In this document: piece by piece, positions 33,161-43,685 of the stretch
Numbering within the stretch: position 1 is the stretch's first letter
Layout of the letters: every line of letters begins with the position of its first letter
Assembly: GCA_038277395.1 (NCBI GenBank)
Contig: CM076193.1
Coordinates: forward strand, 174,384,711 to 174,448,710
Length of the DNA stretch: 64,000 bases
Direction: 5' to 3'
Source of the DNA: Dryocosmus kuriphilus
Lineage: Eukaryota > Arthropoda > Insecta > Hymenoptera > Cynipidae
Made by a program: the position numbers and the translations under genes
The notes under the pieces: model-generated
What the model saw: only the letters and a program-made list of their open reading frames with translations
The model's database searches: none
Told to the model about the DNA's origin: nothing

Positions 33161-33162
<2 letters not shown>
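31660..33162. mobile_element. Non-autonomous 1.5-kb inverted-repeat element (Z1)
   Basis: Ends read GGGTTATTCTTTGTCAAAC on the left and, on the complement of the right end, GGGGCATTCTTTGTCAAAC. About 380 bp of the two sides are inverted copies (CAACAAGAGAT, CCAAATTTTGGACAGGGGG). Inner parts consist of about 120-bp sub-units in both orientations (GCGACCCAGAAAACCCCCAA, TTTTGCATTTTATAGCCGCC). No coding sequence. It lies in (TA)n and shares its terminal 17 bp with element Z2. Confidence 0.88.

Positions 33163-33226
<64 letters not shown>
33163..33226. repeat. (TA)n microsatellite shared by two element ends
   Basis: About 64 bp of ATATAT with one C. It is the right flank of Z1 and the left flank of Z2, and probably their common target. 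Tyr/Ile-repeat ORFs across it are artefacts. Confidence 0.9.
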
Positions 33227-33880
33227 GGGGCATTCTCTGTCAACGGGAGACTCCCCCCCCCCCTGCCCAGAAGAGGTTTAGGAATTTTGAGACGTATTTG
33301 GGCTCAAATGAAAGCTTATTATCTCTAGTTTCAAATGCCGTCTAGCCTTTTTTGAAAAGACATGATGACAAACCAAGATGGCGGCTTGAAGTGTACGATC
33401 TAACCATTATATAATAGTTTTATCAAGCATACTTTCACCTAAGGCATCGTAAGAGTACAAATAAAGGTTTTTTGGGCATATTTTTGACCGATGAACACGA
33501 ATATGACCTTATTTATGACAGGAAATGCTTGAAACTGCCCTTAACCTAAAAAAAGCACCCAAAAATCATTTTTTCGTGTTTTACGCTTACGGAAATCATC
33601 GCAAATGAACGGAAAGAGCTTATTTTTATGTAATTTTGTTTTATATAGATGAATCTAAAATTATTTATGACGAAAAATGCTACGGTTTGTCCCTAACCTC
33701 AAAAAAAAAAAAAACATACAGAAAACAGTTTTTCGTGTTACACGCTTACGTAAATCATCTTATATCAGTGGACCAAGCTTATTTTTATGTTCTCTTGATT
33801 GATAAACATGAATGTGACATTATTTGCGACAGAAAGTGCTTCTAACTGTCCTTAACCTCAAAAAAGCACCCAAAAGTCAT
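33227..33880. repeat. Left inverted end of Z2
   Basis: Contains CCAAGATGGCGGCTTGAAGT and about 155-bp sub-units with TATTTATGACGAAAAATGCT and TTTTTCGTGTTACACGCTTA. The right end (38400-39238) is its complement with one or two more sub-units. Confidence 0.88.
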
Positions 33881-33883
33881 AAT

Positions 33884-34200
33884 TAAGTGACATAAGACGA
33901 TCATGCACGCTGTCATTTGTTTCTGAATTTCATGCAGTTGTAAAACATAAAACGATCACCTACATTGTCATTTGTTTCTGAATTTTATGAAGTTGTAAAA
34001 ACATAAAACGATCACCTACATCGTCATTTGTTTCTGAATTTCATGCAGTTGTAGAACATGAAACGATCACCTACATTCTCATTTGTTTCTGAATTTTATG
34101 CAGTTGTAAAACATACAACATTCACCTAAATTGTCATTTGTTTCTGACTTTGATGCAGTTTTAAAGCATAAGATGATCACTTACATTTGAATTGTTTCTA
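33884..34200. repeat. About 60-bp tandem array, five units
   Basis: Each unit has AACGATCACCTACATTGTCA and TTTGTTTCTGAATTTTATGC. Just inside the left end of Z2; no partner on the right side. The following 34200-34484 shows nothing recognisable. Confidence 0.88.
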
Positions 34201-34484
34201 AAATGGATGCACTTGTGTAGTACTCGTATTACTTCATTTGCTGTTCTGTAAAAAACGAAATATGTCTCAAAAGACGAGACTAGACAGATGCTGTAATCCC
34301 TGGTAAAGCTCGAATGAAGTAGGGCACATTGGTAAAGACTTAGGATATATATCGCAGGCAATTAAACGAAATTTTCCTCATCTACCGCAAGATGGTAAAA
34401 TACAGTCTGTTCCACAAGAAAGAATACGCGTTTTCTCGAAAAGTTTTAAAGAAAACTTTATTTTTCTTTTTTTAAGGATCATGG

Positions 34485-35245
34485 GATTTTAAGAGATTTA
34501 AGGGATTTAAAGCATTTTGGAGTTTCAAGAGTTTTGGAGGATTTTAAGCGCTGTAATTGTGTAAAGGGATAAAGGGTCTTAAGAGTTTTAAGACATTTAT
34601 GAATTTTTTTAATTTTCAAGGATTTTAAGTGTTTTAAGATATTTTAAGGGACTTAAAGAATTTAATGGATTATGAGAGTGTAAAAAATTCTCAGGGTTTT
34701 AAACGTTTTAAACATTTTAAAGAACTCGACGAATTTTAAGGGTACTTAGAGTTTTATGAGATTTTATTGGTTTGATCGGTTTGAAGGTTTTTAAGGTTTT
34801 CAAGACATTTTGATGAATTTTAAGGGATTTATAAGGAATTTCAAGATATTTTATCAGGAAGTTTGAAAGATTTGAGGGATTTAACATAGAGATTTTTCCG
34901 ATTTTAATCTTCCAACGGTTAAGTGTTTTTAAGGGGTTTCAAGAAAATAAGAAATTTTAAGTGTTTTAAGAGATTCGAAGGGTTTTAATGAATTTTCAAG
35001 GATTTAGAGGATTTGAGGGATTTTAAGGAATTTTAAGCGTTTTAGTTTAACGATTTTACGGGAATAATGTATTTGGTGGAATTTAAGGGCTTTAGGAGAT
35101 TCAATGAGCTTGAACGGTTTCATGATTTTATTGGTTTTAAGATTTTTAAAGAGTTTTTATGCATTTAGAGGTTTTAAGGAACTTGAAGGTATTTTAAAGG
35201 TTTAAGGGGTTCTTAAGGGATTTCAAAAATTTAACTGGACATGGG
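34485..35245. repeat. A-tract array, complement of the one at 27480-29310
   Basis: Variations of GGGATTTTAAGG at 10-12 bp. Lies 5' of the transposase exon in Z2 as it does in the inverted copy, so the array belongs to the element. Confidence 0.88.
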
Positions 35246-35689
35246 ATTGGCTGCAAAAAATAAATGTTCAAAAAAGTTATTGTTTTTTACTTTTTTCCAT
35301 TCAAGGTGTTAATTTCTTAAAAAATATTATGGTCTTAGTGAACCATTCTGGATTTTATGATGACCGGTTTGGGCCAACAAAATTCCACTTTTAACCAAAT
35401 TTGCGAGAAATATATTGATCTCATTGAAACAAAAAATGCATCTTTATTTTTGTCGAAAAGAGCCCCAAAGATTTTCTCCTTTTGGACTCAAAATAATCGC
35501 GAGTATCCCAGATATTCTGATTTTGGTTCCTGATTGATGTCACCTAGACCAACCGTGGTCCTTAGTGTAAATATTCATATGTTTCGTATGTTACCTTATA
35601 TTAGCGTTATACCAAAAAATTTGTAATCCGTTAACATCACAGTTACCTTTTAAAATAAATAACGCCTTTTTATTTACCAAATTAAGTGC

Positions 35690-37960
35690 AGAAGGTTCTG
35701 GACGAGCCGACCTGAATATTCCACTGGACTGTAATAGTGAACCACTAAGAGACGGACACGAAAATGCCGGTAAGTAAATGGGCTGGGGTGTTTCGAATCA
35801 ATTGTTTTGCTCAGATATGCAAAGATAATTCGAAGCCCTTCCTATGTATTTGTGAGATCCAATAATATCCAAAATTTTAAGCATTTTATTTGAAGAAGAC
35901 CACATCTTCTCCTCCTCCTCCTCCTTCTGCTTCTCCTCATCATCCCGTTTCTCATCCCTTTCTTTCTCCTCATCCTTTCCATGCTCCGTCGTTGAAGCAA
36001 GCGTAGAAGGAATTCTCTGAATCGAGGCAAATCGATGAACATTCTCACCACACTCGAATAAAGTTAGTCCAGGAGAGACACAGGCCTACAAGATTTTCCC
36101 CGCTGAGATCTGAAGGTATTTTCTTATATATTTTCTCATGGTGAATCCGCATCTAGAAGAAGAATTTGTTTACAATGTAAGCATTTTCATAGAATCTAAC
36201 CTACATATATTCCACTTGCAGAAAAAAATGTAAACCTGACTTTACGTTAGCTGACTCAAGCATAAGTGATGATAATTTCAATGAAAGCATGGAAGAAGAA
36301 AACGTTTCTGAAAGTCAAGATATAGATATGAGCGCTAGTAACAGTGATTTAAGGTCAGCCAGAGAAATTGAATTAGAGGAAATGTTAACGGAATTAAAAG
36401 AAAAATATAACAGGTTAGGAGGAAACGATCCTTTAAAATTAACAATTTTAACAATAGCTCCATCAAGCTGGAGTGTAAATGAAATAGCAAAAGAGTTTGG
36501 CATATCATGGCAATTAGCGAAAAAATCTAAAGAACTAAAAGCTTCTAAAGGTTTTTTAGCTGATCCTACTGCTAAGAGAGGTAAAACGTTACCTGCAGCT
36601 ACCCTTGAAAAGGTCACAGCATTTTATGATAATGAAAATAATAGCAGAATTATGCCTGGACAAAAGGATTATATATCTGTAGAAGTTAATAGAGTAAAAA
36701 CTAAGGTTCAAAAACGATTATTGCTTTTCAATTTAAAAGAACTTTACACTTTATTCAAAGAAACAAACTCTGATGTTGAGATAGGGTTTAGTACGTTTGC
36801 CAAATTGCATCCCGAGTACTGTGTTCTTCCTGGAGCTAGTGGGGCCCATAGTGTATGTGTGTGCACCATTCTTCAGAACTGCAAACTAATGTTAGATGCA
36901 ATAAATATCGCAAAACTCACGCAGGGATCAAAAAACTTAATTTCTGGATACAAAGAATGTTTGGCCGAAATAATGTGCAAAAACCCTAATCCTCAGTGTT
37001 ATCTTGATGAATGCAAGAATTGCCCCGGAATTGAAGTATTCTCTTCTAAATTTTTGGAATTGCTGGAAAAAGAAAATCATTATGAAGCTGAATATAAATT
37101 ATGGACGGCAACTGACAGGTGTCGATTGGAAACATTTAGACAAACTTATGAAGATTTGGTGAATTCATTATGCAGCAAATTACAAATTCTTAAGTCGCAA
37201 TCATTTCTTGCTAAGGAACAGTAAAAATTTATTTCTGATAAGAAACATATTCTCAAGGAAGGAAAAGTGTTGGTGATGTTTGACTTTTCTGAGAACTACA
37301 CATTTACAGCACAAGACGCGGCGCAAGCATTCCATTATAATAATGACCAATGCACTGTTTTCCCTGTGATTTATTATTACAAAACAAAGTCAGATATTAT
37401 TCACAAAAGTTGTCTATTTTTATCCAACAGCTTAAACCATGATACTGCTGCGGTTTTACTATTCAGAGTCTGCTTATTCCCGAGATTAAAACAAATGTTC
37501 CAAAATTACAAAGGATTATTTATGCGACCGACGGTGCGAAACAACATTTTAAAAGCCGTTACCAAATAGCTAATCTCTTATGCCATAAAGATGATTTTCA
37601 AATAGAAGCGGAGTGGTACAATTGTGTTACTGCTCATGGAAAGAGTCATTACGATGGTATAGGTGCAACCTTCAAGAGAGAGGCATAAAGAGCTAGTCTA
37701 CAAGCGAAAACACAAGATGCTATTTTAACACATGATGCCCTTCTTAAATGGCCATGAAATCATTTTGAATTAATAAAATGCTTTTATTTTAGTAAAGCCG
37801 AACATAACAGAATGACAAGGCGACTCCATAAGAGATTTGAGTTAGCAAAACCTGTACCAGAAATCTCAAAAAGTCATTCTTTTCAAGTTGTGGCTGCAAA
37901 AGAGCTTCTGATAAAGAGGTATTCGAATGCTACTACAGGCATAAAATTTATTATGGAATA
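35690..37960 (+). pseudogene. Sola2-like transposase, two exons, broken
   Basis: Exon 1 (about 35690-35769) reads GRADLNIPLDCNSEPLRDGH and ends at a GTAAGT donor. Exon 2 starts after CCACTTGCAG at about 36227 (CKPDFTLADSSISDDNF). Long open part 36289-37224: ELKEKYNRLGGNDPLKLTIL, SWSVNEIAKEFGIS (HTH-like), VEIGFSTFAKLHPEYCVLPG, HSVCVCTILQNCKLML, CYLDECKNCPG (Cys-rich). A stop at 37224 is followed in frame by VLVMFDFSENYTF, a likely catalytic Asp region. After a further stop near 37567 another frame gives YATDGAKQHFK and WYNCVTAHGKSHYDGIGATF, probably the other acidic sites. The C-terminus is lost, replaced at about 38005 by the minisatellite. Superfamily by memory only; DDE-type fold is inferred. 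Confidence 0.65.
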
Positions 37961-38009
37961 GTCATCATATATGAAGCTGAAAAGAGATTTGCTCTTTCGA
38001 GAAACGAGA

Positions 38010-38275
38010 AAGTGAGAGGCAAGGGGACTCACTCTAATCAAGCACCCCAAAAAGTGAGAGGCAAGGGGACTCACTCTAATCAAGCACCCAAAAAGTGAGA
38101 TGCAAGGGGACTCACTCTAATGAAGCAACCCAAAAAGTGAGGGGCAAGGGGATTCACTCTAATCAAGCACCCCAAAAAGTAAGAGGCAAGGGGACTCATT
38201 CTAATAAAGCACCCCAAAGGAAACAAAGATCTACTACGTCCACGTCGTTGTTTCTGGGTAATGCTAAGAGTAGAT
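38010..38275 (+). repeat. 41-bp minisatellite (five units) plus tail, same as in DD41D elements
   Basis: GTGAGAGGCAAGGGGACTCA followed by CTCTAATCAAGCACCCC, five times, then a tail with CTACGTCCACGTCG and GGGTAATGCTAAGAGT. Clearly the module found after the DD41D transposases, here after the broken Sola2-like gene. Confidence 0.92.
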
Positions 38276-38399
38276 TACGGCCAGGTTAAGAAATAAAAAA
38301 CTAAGAATAAGCTTTTTGTATAAATTGTTGTAGACTTGAGTAAAAATACAAAACACTGCTTTTTAATAACTTTGGTAAGGTTATGGATAACAAGTAACA

Positions 38400-39238
38400 T
38401 TTCCCATAGTATATAATGTTAGAAACACGAAAAACTGACTTTCGGGTGTTTTCATTGAGGTTAGGGACAATACCTATCATTTTTCGTCATAAATAATGTC
38501 AGGTTCATGTATATAAAACAAAATTATATAAAAAAATAATCTTTTTCCGTTGATTTGTGATAAATTGCGTATGAGTAAAACACGAAAAACTGATCTTTAG
38601 GTATTTTGGTGAGGTTAAGGACAGTTAGAAGCACTTTTTGTCTCAAATAATGTCAGATTCATGTTTATCTATCAAAAGAACATAAAAATAAGCTTAGTCC
38701 ACTGATTTACGATGATTTACGTAAGCGTGTAACACGAAAAACTGTTTTCTGGGTGTTTTTTTTTTTGAGGTTAGGGACAAACCGTAGCATTTTTCGTCAT
38801 AAATAATTTCATACTCATGTATATAAACCAAAATTACATAAAAAATAAGCTCTTTTCCGTTGATTTACGATGATTTCCGTAAGTGTAAAACAAGAAAAAA
38901 TGATTTTTGGGTGCTTTTTTGAGGTTAAGGGCAGTTTGAAGCATTTCCTGTCGTAAATAAGGTCAGATTCGTATTCACCGATCAAAAATATACGCAAAAA
39001 ACCTTTACTTGTACTCTTATGATACCTAAGGAGAAAGTATGCTTAATAAAACTATTATATAAGGGTTAGATCGCACACTTGAAGCCGCCATCTTGGTCTG
39101 TCATCATGTCTTTTCAAAAAAGGCCAGACGGCACTTGAAACTAGAGATAGCAAGCTTTCATTTGAGCCCAAATACGCCTCAAAATTCCTAAACCTCTTCT
39201 GGGCAGGGGCGGGGTCTCCCATTGACAGAGAATGCCCC
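38400..39238. repeat. Right inverted end of Z2
   Basis: Complement of 33227-33880, ending at CAGAGAATGCCCC (39238) next to ATATAT. Confidence 0.88.
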
Positions 39239-39255
39239 ATATATATGTTACCGTT

Positions 39256-39727
39256 AATACACGAAGTCAGTTACAACTAGTTCTAACTAGTTAAAATGCG
39301 AAGTAACCAAGTCCTTTTGTAAAAAACCGAAGATTTTGTTAATTCCATCTTATTTCGTGTTTTAACTGAAAATATCAGTTAAAACTAGATTGAACCAATT
39401 GTGCGACTGGTCACAGAAGAGTGATTGGTCACATCTCGACCCACTTTTCCAGATTTCCCTTTAAAAAACACGTTTTAGCGACTGCTCCCAGACAAGTGAT
39501 TGGTCACAGCTGGAAAATTTATTTTTTCAAAGAAAAACCTGAAAAAGGGGGTCGAGATGTGATCAATCACTCTTCTGTGACCAGCCGCCAGCACGTCTTT
39601 TTTGAAGGGCGAGCTGGAAAAGGGGTCCGAGATGTCGTAATTGACAAAATCTTCGGGTTTTTACAGAAGGACTTGGTCACTTCGCGTTTTAACTAGTCAA
39701 AACGCGAAGTAACTGATTTCGGGTATT
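39256..39727. mobile_element. Foldback (palindromic) element
   Basis: Ends TAATACACGAAGTCAGTTAC / complement at 39727, with CGAAGTAACCAAGTCC and CCGAAGATTTTGT arms. The centre has two further inverted arms (AGAGTGATTGGTCACATCTC and its near-complement). No ORF. Part of its right arm recurs at 41080-41146. Confidence 0.8.
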
Positions 39728-39960
39728 AAAATGGGCTTAAAATGGCCTTAAAGTGATGAGTTTGATATTGGCTTAAAGTGGGTTTAAAATGGGCTTAAAT
39801 TGTCTTAAAGTGATGGGCGTAAAGTGGGCTTAAAGTGGGCTTAAAATGACCTTAAAGTGATGAGTTGGATATTGCCTTAAAGTGGTCTTAAAATGGGTTC
39901 AAAAGGGTCTTAAAGTAATGGGCTTGATATGGGCTTAAAGTGGGCTTAATATTAATTATT
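39728..39960. repeat. Short tandem array of GGGCTTAAAATG/GTGA units
   Basis: About 12-bp units TTAAAGTGGGC / TTAAAATGGGC, in places grouped into about 50-bp higher-order units with TGATGAGTTTGATATTG. Confidence 0.85.
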
Positions 39961-40339
39961 TTAGACTGAAATGGAGTTATAATGGAATGGTAGTTAAGAT
40001 TGACGACGGAAATCTAGAATGTGATTGATGTAGCAAATAAAGTGTAGTAAAGTACATTAGAGTGCACTTGGAGATAGGCGTGGATTTCTTGTTCAAAATG
40101 GAAAACACAATTCTTGAAAACACTTGTGGATACCTATTTTTATGAGGAGAGGATGTTTGCTATCATTGCCTTTTGTGATTATTACTGATATTAGTACACT
40201 TGTGGAGATGATTTGCGTTGAATTAAGAAACTTTAAAATGAATTAATGCAGTTTGAGAAATGGGCAAATTTATCAATTTAAAGACACTTGGAGGAGGATG
40301 ATCGGTCGTTTAAGACACGTGGGGTTGGTTTCTTGCGCT

Positions 40340-40790
40340 GGGACAGGGGGGTCGAAAGAGGCTTGACCTGTCGTACTGGGACAGGGGGTGGAAAGTAGCT
40401 TGATCTGTCGTGCTGGGAGAGGGGTGGAAGGGAGATTGATCTGTCGTGCTGGGACAGGGTAGGAAAGTGGCTTGATCTGTCGCGCTGGGACAGGACGTGT
40501 AATGGGGCTTGATCTGTCGCGTTGGGACAGGGGGTGGAAAGGGAGTTGCTTTGTCGTGCTGGGACAGGGGAGGAAAGAGGCCTGATCTGTCACGCTGGTA
40601 CAGGGGTGGAAAGGGGCTTGATCTGTCGTGCTGAGGCAGGGGGTGGAAAGGGGCTTGATCTGTAGTGCTGGTACAGGGGGTGGAAATGTGCTTGATTGTC
40701 GTTCTGGGACAGGGGGTGGAAAGGGGCTTGATCTGTTGTGCTGGGAAAGGGGGTGTAAAGGGGGGTCTAAAAGGAGGCGGAGGGGCCTAA
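40340..40790. repeat. 37-44-bp minisatellite, copy A
   Basis: About eleven units with CTTGATCTGTCGTGCTGGGA and CAGGGGGTGGAAAGGGG. The Pro/Ser-rich ORFs on the other strand arise from it. Confidence 0.9.
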
Positions 40791-41349
40791 AGAGGGGGGA
40801 CACCCACCCTGGATGGAGCGGAATTTATTCCTCACTCTTGCCATTTATTTCTTAGAGAATTTTTGTTTGAAAGCCTCGTGCATTCAAAAGTTCTCTGTAA
40901 CGTCAATTTTCCTTGTACTCCTTGTGAATTAACCTGTTGGTATTTTTGTGCATTTTTGTGCGATATTTCGATAATATTGTGTGTGGATTGATTTATTTCA
41001 GCCGATTATGTTCTGTGTATAGCGAAAACTAATCTTATATTTTGATGTGATATTTTTCTGGCGAGAGAAATTTTGAGGAATATGAGCTGGAAATGGGCTC
41101 CGAGATGTTGTAATTGACAAAATCTTCGGGTTTTTACAGAAGGACTTGGATACCTATTTTCATGAGGAGAGGATGTTTGCTATCATTGCCTTTTGTGATT
41201 ATTACTGATATTAGTACACTTGGGGAGATGATTTGTGTTGATTTAAGAAACTTTAAAATGCATTAATACAGTTGGAGAAATGGGCAAATTTATCAATTTA
41301 AAGACACTTGGGGGAGGACAGTCGGTTGTTTAAGACACTTGGGGTTGGT

Positions 41350-41690
41350 TTCTTGCGCTGGTACAGGGGCGGAAAGGGGTTGATATGTCGTGCTGGGACA
41401 GGGGATGGAAAGGTGCTTGACCTGTCATGCTGGGACAGGGGGTGGAGAGGGGTTGATATGTCGTGCTGGGAAAGGGGAGGAAAGAGGCCTGATCTGTCAC
41501 GCTGGTACAGGGGTGGAAAGGGGCTTGATCTGTCGTGCTGAGACAGGGGGTGGAAAGGGGCTTGTTCTGTAGTGCTGGTACAGGGGGTGGAAATGTGCTT
41601 GATATGTCGTTCTGGGACAGGGGGTGGAAAGGGGCTTGATCTGTTGTGCTGCGAAAGCGGCTGGAAATGGGGGCGGTCTAAAAGGAGGGG
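41350..41690. repeat. 37-44-bp minisatellite, copy B
   Basis: Same unit as copy A, about eight units, so copy number has changed since the duplication. Confidence 0.9.
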
Positions 41691-42243
41691 GAGGGACCTG
41701 AAAAGGGGGAGGGGGTAAATTTTGCGCGTTTTGGGGAAGGGTGTCTGAGCATAGGCAGGACAAATACGCGAGTGCATCGAACGGTGCGGTGGTGTGTTCG
41801 CAGAATGCTCCAAAGTGCGCAGGACGAACTTATCCCGCCCACAGCTTCTCGGCAGCTTGTAGAGAATATCGCTGAGGTGTAAAGCCATAAAAGGCGAAAC
41901 TCGAGTTAAAATCAAGGAAGTTATAAACTCAACTAAAAACAATGAGGTTCTCTCTTCTCCCTATATGGGACACCCACCCTGGATGGAGCGGAATTTATTC
42001 CTCACTCTTGCCATTTCTTTCTTAGAGAATTTTTGTTTGAAAACCTCGTGCCTTCAGAAGATCTCTGTAACGTCAATTTTTCTTGTATTCCTCGAGAATT
42101 AACCTTTTGGAATTTTTGTGCGATGTTTCGATAATTTTGTGTGTGGATTGATTTATTTCAGCCAATTCTGTTTTGTGTATAGCGAAAACTGATTTTATAT
42201 TTTGATTTGATATTTCTCTAGCGAGAGAAATTTTGAGGAATAT

Positions 42244-42636
42244 TTTAAGAAATTGATATTTTCGGGTACAGATGAGTTTCAGGAAAATTTATGGAGACTA
42301 GTGATTTTGCTTGCAAGTATTTCCTTTCTATTGTAAAGTGTCAGAAAGTGTTTGTTCCACTTAAATTCTAAAAAATTCAATAGCATTATAAACTTCAATA
42401 GCAACTTTTTGATATTCGGAGTGAAGCCAGATTTATCCCCAACTTCTATCATGAATGCAAAAACTGTAGAGAAATTTATATGAAAATCTTTTCCTTCGTG
42501 TAGTGAAGTTTGTGTTCTTAAAAGGCGAGAGTAAACTCCAAGAACCTAGTAATTTTTATACAGTGTAAAGCGGGATTTATCCCTCACTTTCAGCTTCAAT
42601 GGAAATTTGAGTGAGAACTCTAATACGATTTCATTT
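42244..42636. other. Left flank of the Polinton
   Basis: AT-rich. A phrase like GGGATTTATCCCTCACTTT (near 42570) resembles GGAATTTATTCCTCACTCTT of the duplication, so the repeat family may extend here. Contains the left TCATTT duplication (42631-42636). Confidence 0.55.
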
Positions 42637-42990
42637 ACTAAGTACATATGTTAAATATATATTTTCAAGGACTAATAAAACCCCTGAACTCTAGATATGT
42701 TTTGAAAATTTCAATAAATATTTTTTATACACTAGTATATATATTTTTCATACACATTGTTGCTATTTTGACTTCATCCAATGATGACTCGTACATTTTT
42801 TCTTAAAAATGAAATTGGTAAATCTACCCACCTGTATCCACTTAATTTTAAATTAGTTTATCAATAAACCCTCTTTAAATACATTTTCTTATATTCTCAT
42901 CTTTAACATTCGCACGCTTTATCTTATCAGCAAACAGCGCCACTAGAGTCTGCTTACTCCCACCTAAGGCCTCCTCTAAGTGGGTGACAT
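42637..42990. repeat. Left TIR of the Polinton
   Basis: Matches the complement of 63328-63720: CTAGATATGTTTTGAA, ATACACTAGTATATATAT, AGTTTATCAATAAA, TTATCTTATCAGCAAACAGC, CCTCCTCTAAGTGGG. The following 42991-43346 is AT-rich with no gene. Confidence 0.92.
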
Positions 42991-43346
42991 CAGACCCCGA
43001 GTAATACTTATGAGTTTGTGAGTAGTTAAAGATAAATTCAAATTAATGTATTGTAAAAGGAAATAAGAATTATTGTATTAGATCCTTTAAACATTTATTT
43101 ATTGTTTTGTTACATAATTTAACTCAACATAAAATTCTCATATTTATTCATTAGAACTAATTTAGGAATTAAAATTAAAATCGAACTTAATTTATCTTAA
43201 AACTAATTTATTATTATTATATAAAGGTAATTAATTTTAAGTAATGAATTCAAATAATTTATTAGTAGGAGAGGTATTTTAGACATAAAGTTCTCATATT
43301 TATTCAGTTCAAATAACATTTATTCATAAAATCTTAAACAAAAATT

Positions 43347-43681
43347 TTACAAAATACCGTCTAAATTGTTATAAAAATCTTTTAAAGTATTGCTAGCATC
43401 TACTTCATCTACATTAATCGGATTATATTTAAGTGTAGGCTGATGTGAATGATTTAGAATGCAAGTTTTGAGGACCATCACATTCTGTACTGCACAATTA
43501 CTCGTATGAAAAGTGTGATGACTACATGAACTGGAAAATTCCTTGTCCATTTTCTTCAATGAAGGGCAGTGAAATTCACCCAAATCTTGAATATTGAGGA
43601 TACACTTTTCAAGCCATCTTTTCTTCTGTAGTCCTTTAACATAGATTGTGCGAGCGCCTGCTAATGTTTCTTTAAGTATGG
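43347..43681 (-). pseudogene. Polinton small gene, C-terminal part
   Basis: Minus frame: RSILKETLAGARTIYVKGLQ, KKRWLEKCI, QDLGEFHCPSLKK, CSHHTFHTSNCAVQNVMVLK and a terminal LKDFYNNLDGIL. The Cys/His spacing is zinc-finger-like. I know related proteins from insect genomes but not their function. The N-terminal part is at 46262-46485, and an LTR-like segment with a 4-bp ATCT duplication separates them. Confidence 0.55.
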
Positions 43682-43685
43682 ATCT

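Larger units (their letters stand above)
33227..39238 (+). mobile_element. Sola2-like autonomous-type element (Z2), 6.0 kb
   Basis: Termini GGGGCATTCTCTGTCAA on the left and its complement at 39238, flanked by ATATAT on both sides. Inverted ends are about 650-840 bp (33227-33880, 38400-39238). Between them lie a 60-bp tandem array, an A-tract array, a two-exon transposase-like gene and a 41-bp minisatellite. GGG-starting ends and the gene sequence suggest Sola2, by memory of that family only. Confidence 0.7.
40127..42243. repeat. Tandem duplication (about 1 kb, two copies)
   Basis: Copy A 40127-41079 and copy B 41147-42243 share GGATACCTATTTTTATGAGG at the start and GACACCCACCCTGGATGGAG in the second half. 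The 67-bp link (41080-41146) resembles the right arm of the foldback element. Copy B has a unique 270-bp block (about 41700-41966). No retroviral genes; a pair of LTRs is not supported. Confidence 0.85.

Noticed and set aside
33032..33345. ORFs with Tyr-Ile repeats
   Set aside because: Translation of a (TA)n microsatellite.
40273..41942. Pro-rich minus-strand ORFs resembling a structural protein
   Set aside because: They follow the 37-44-bp minisatellite and have no non-repetitive coding sequence.
40127..42243. Pair of LTRs of a retrotransposon
   Set aside because: Only 67 bp lie between the copies, there is no primer site or gene, and termini are not TG...CA.
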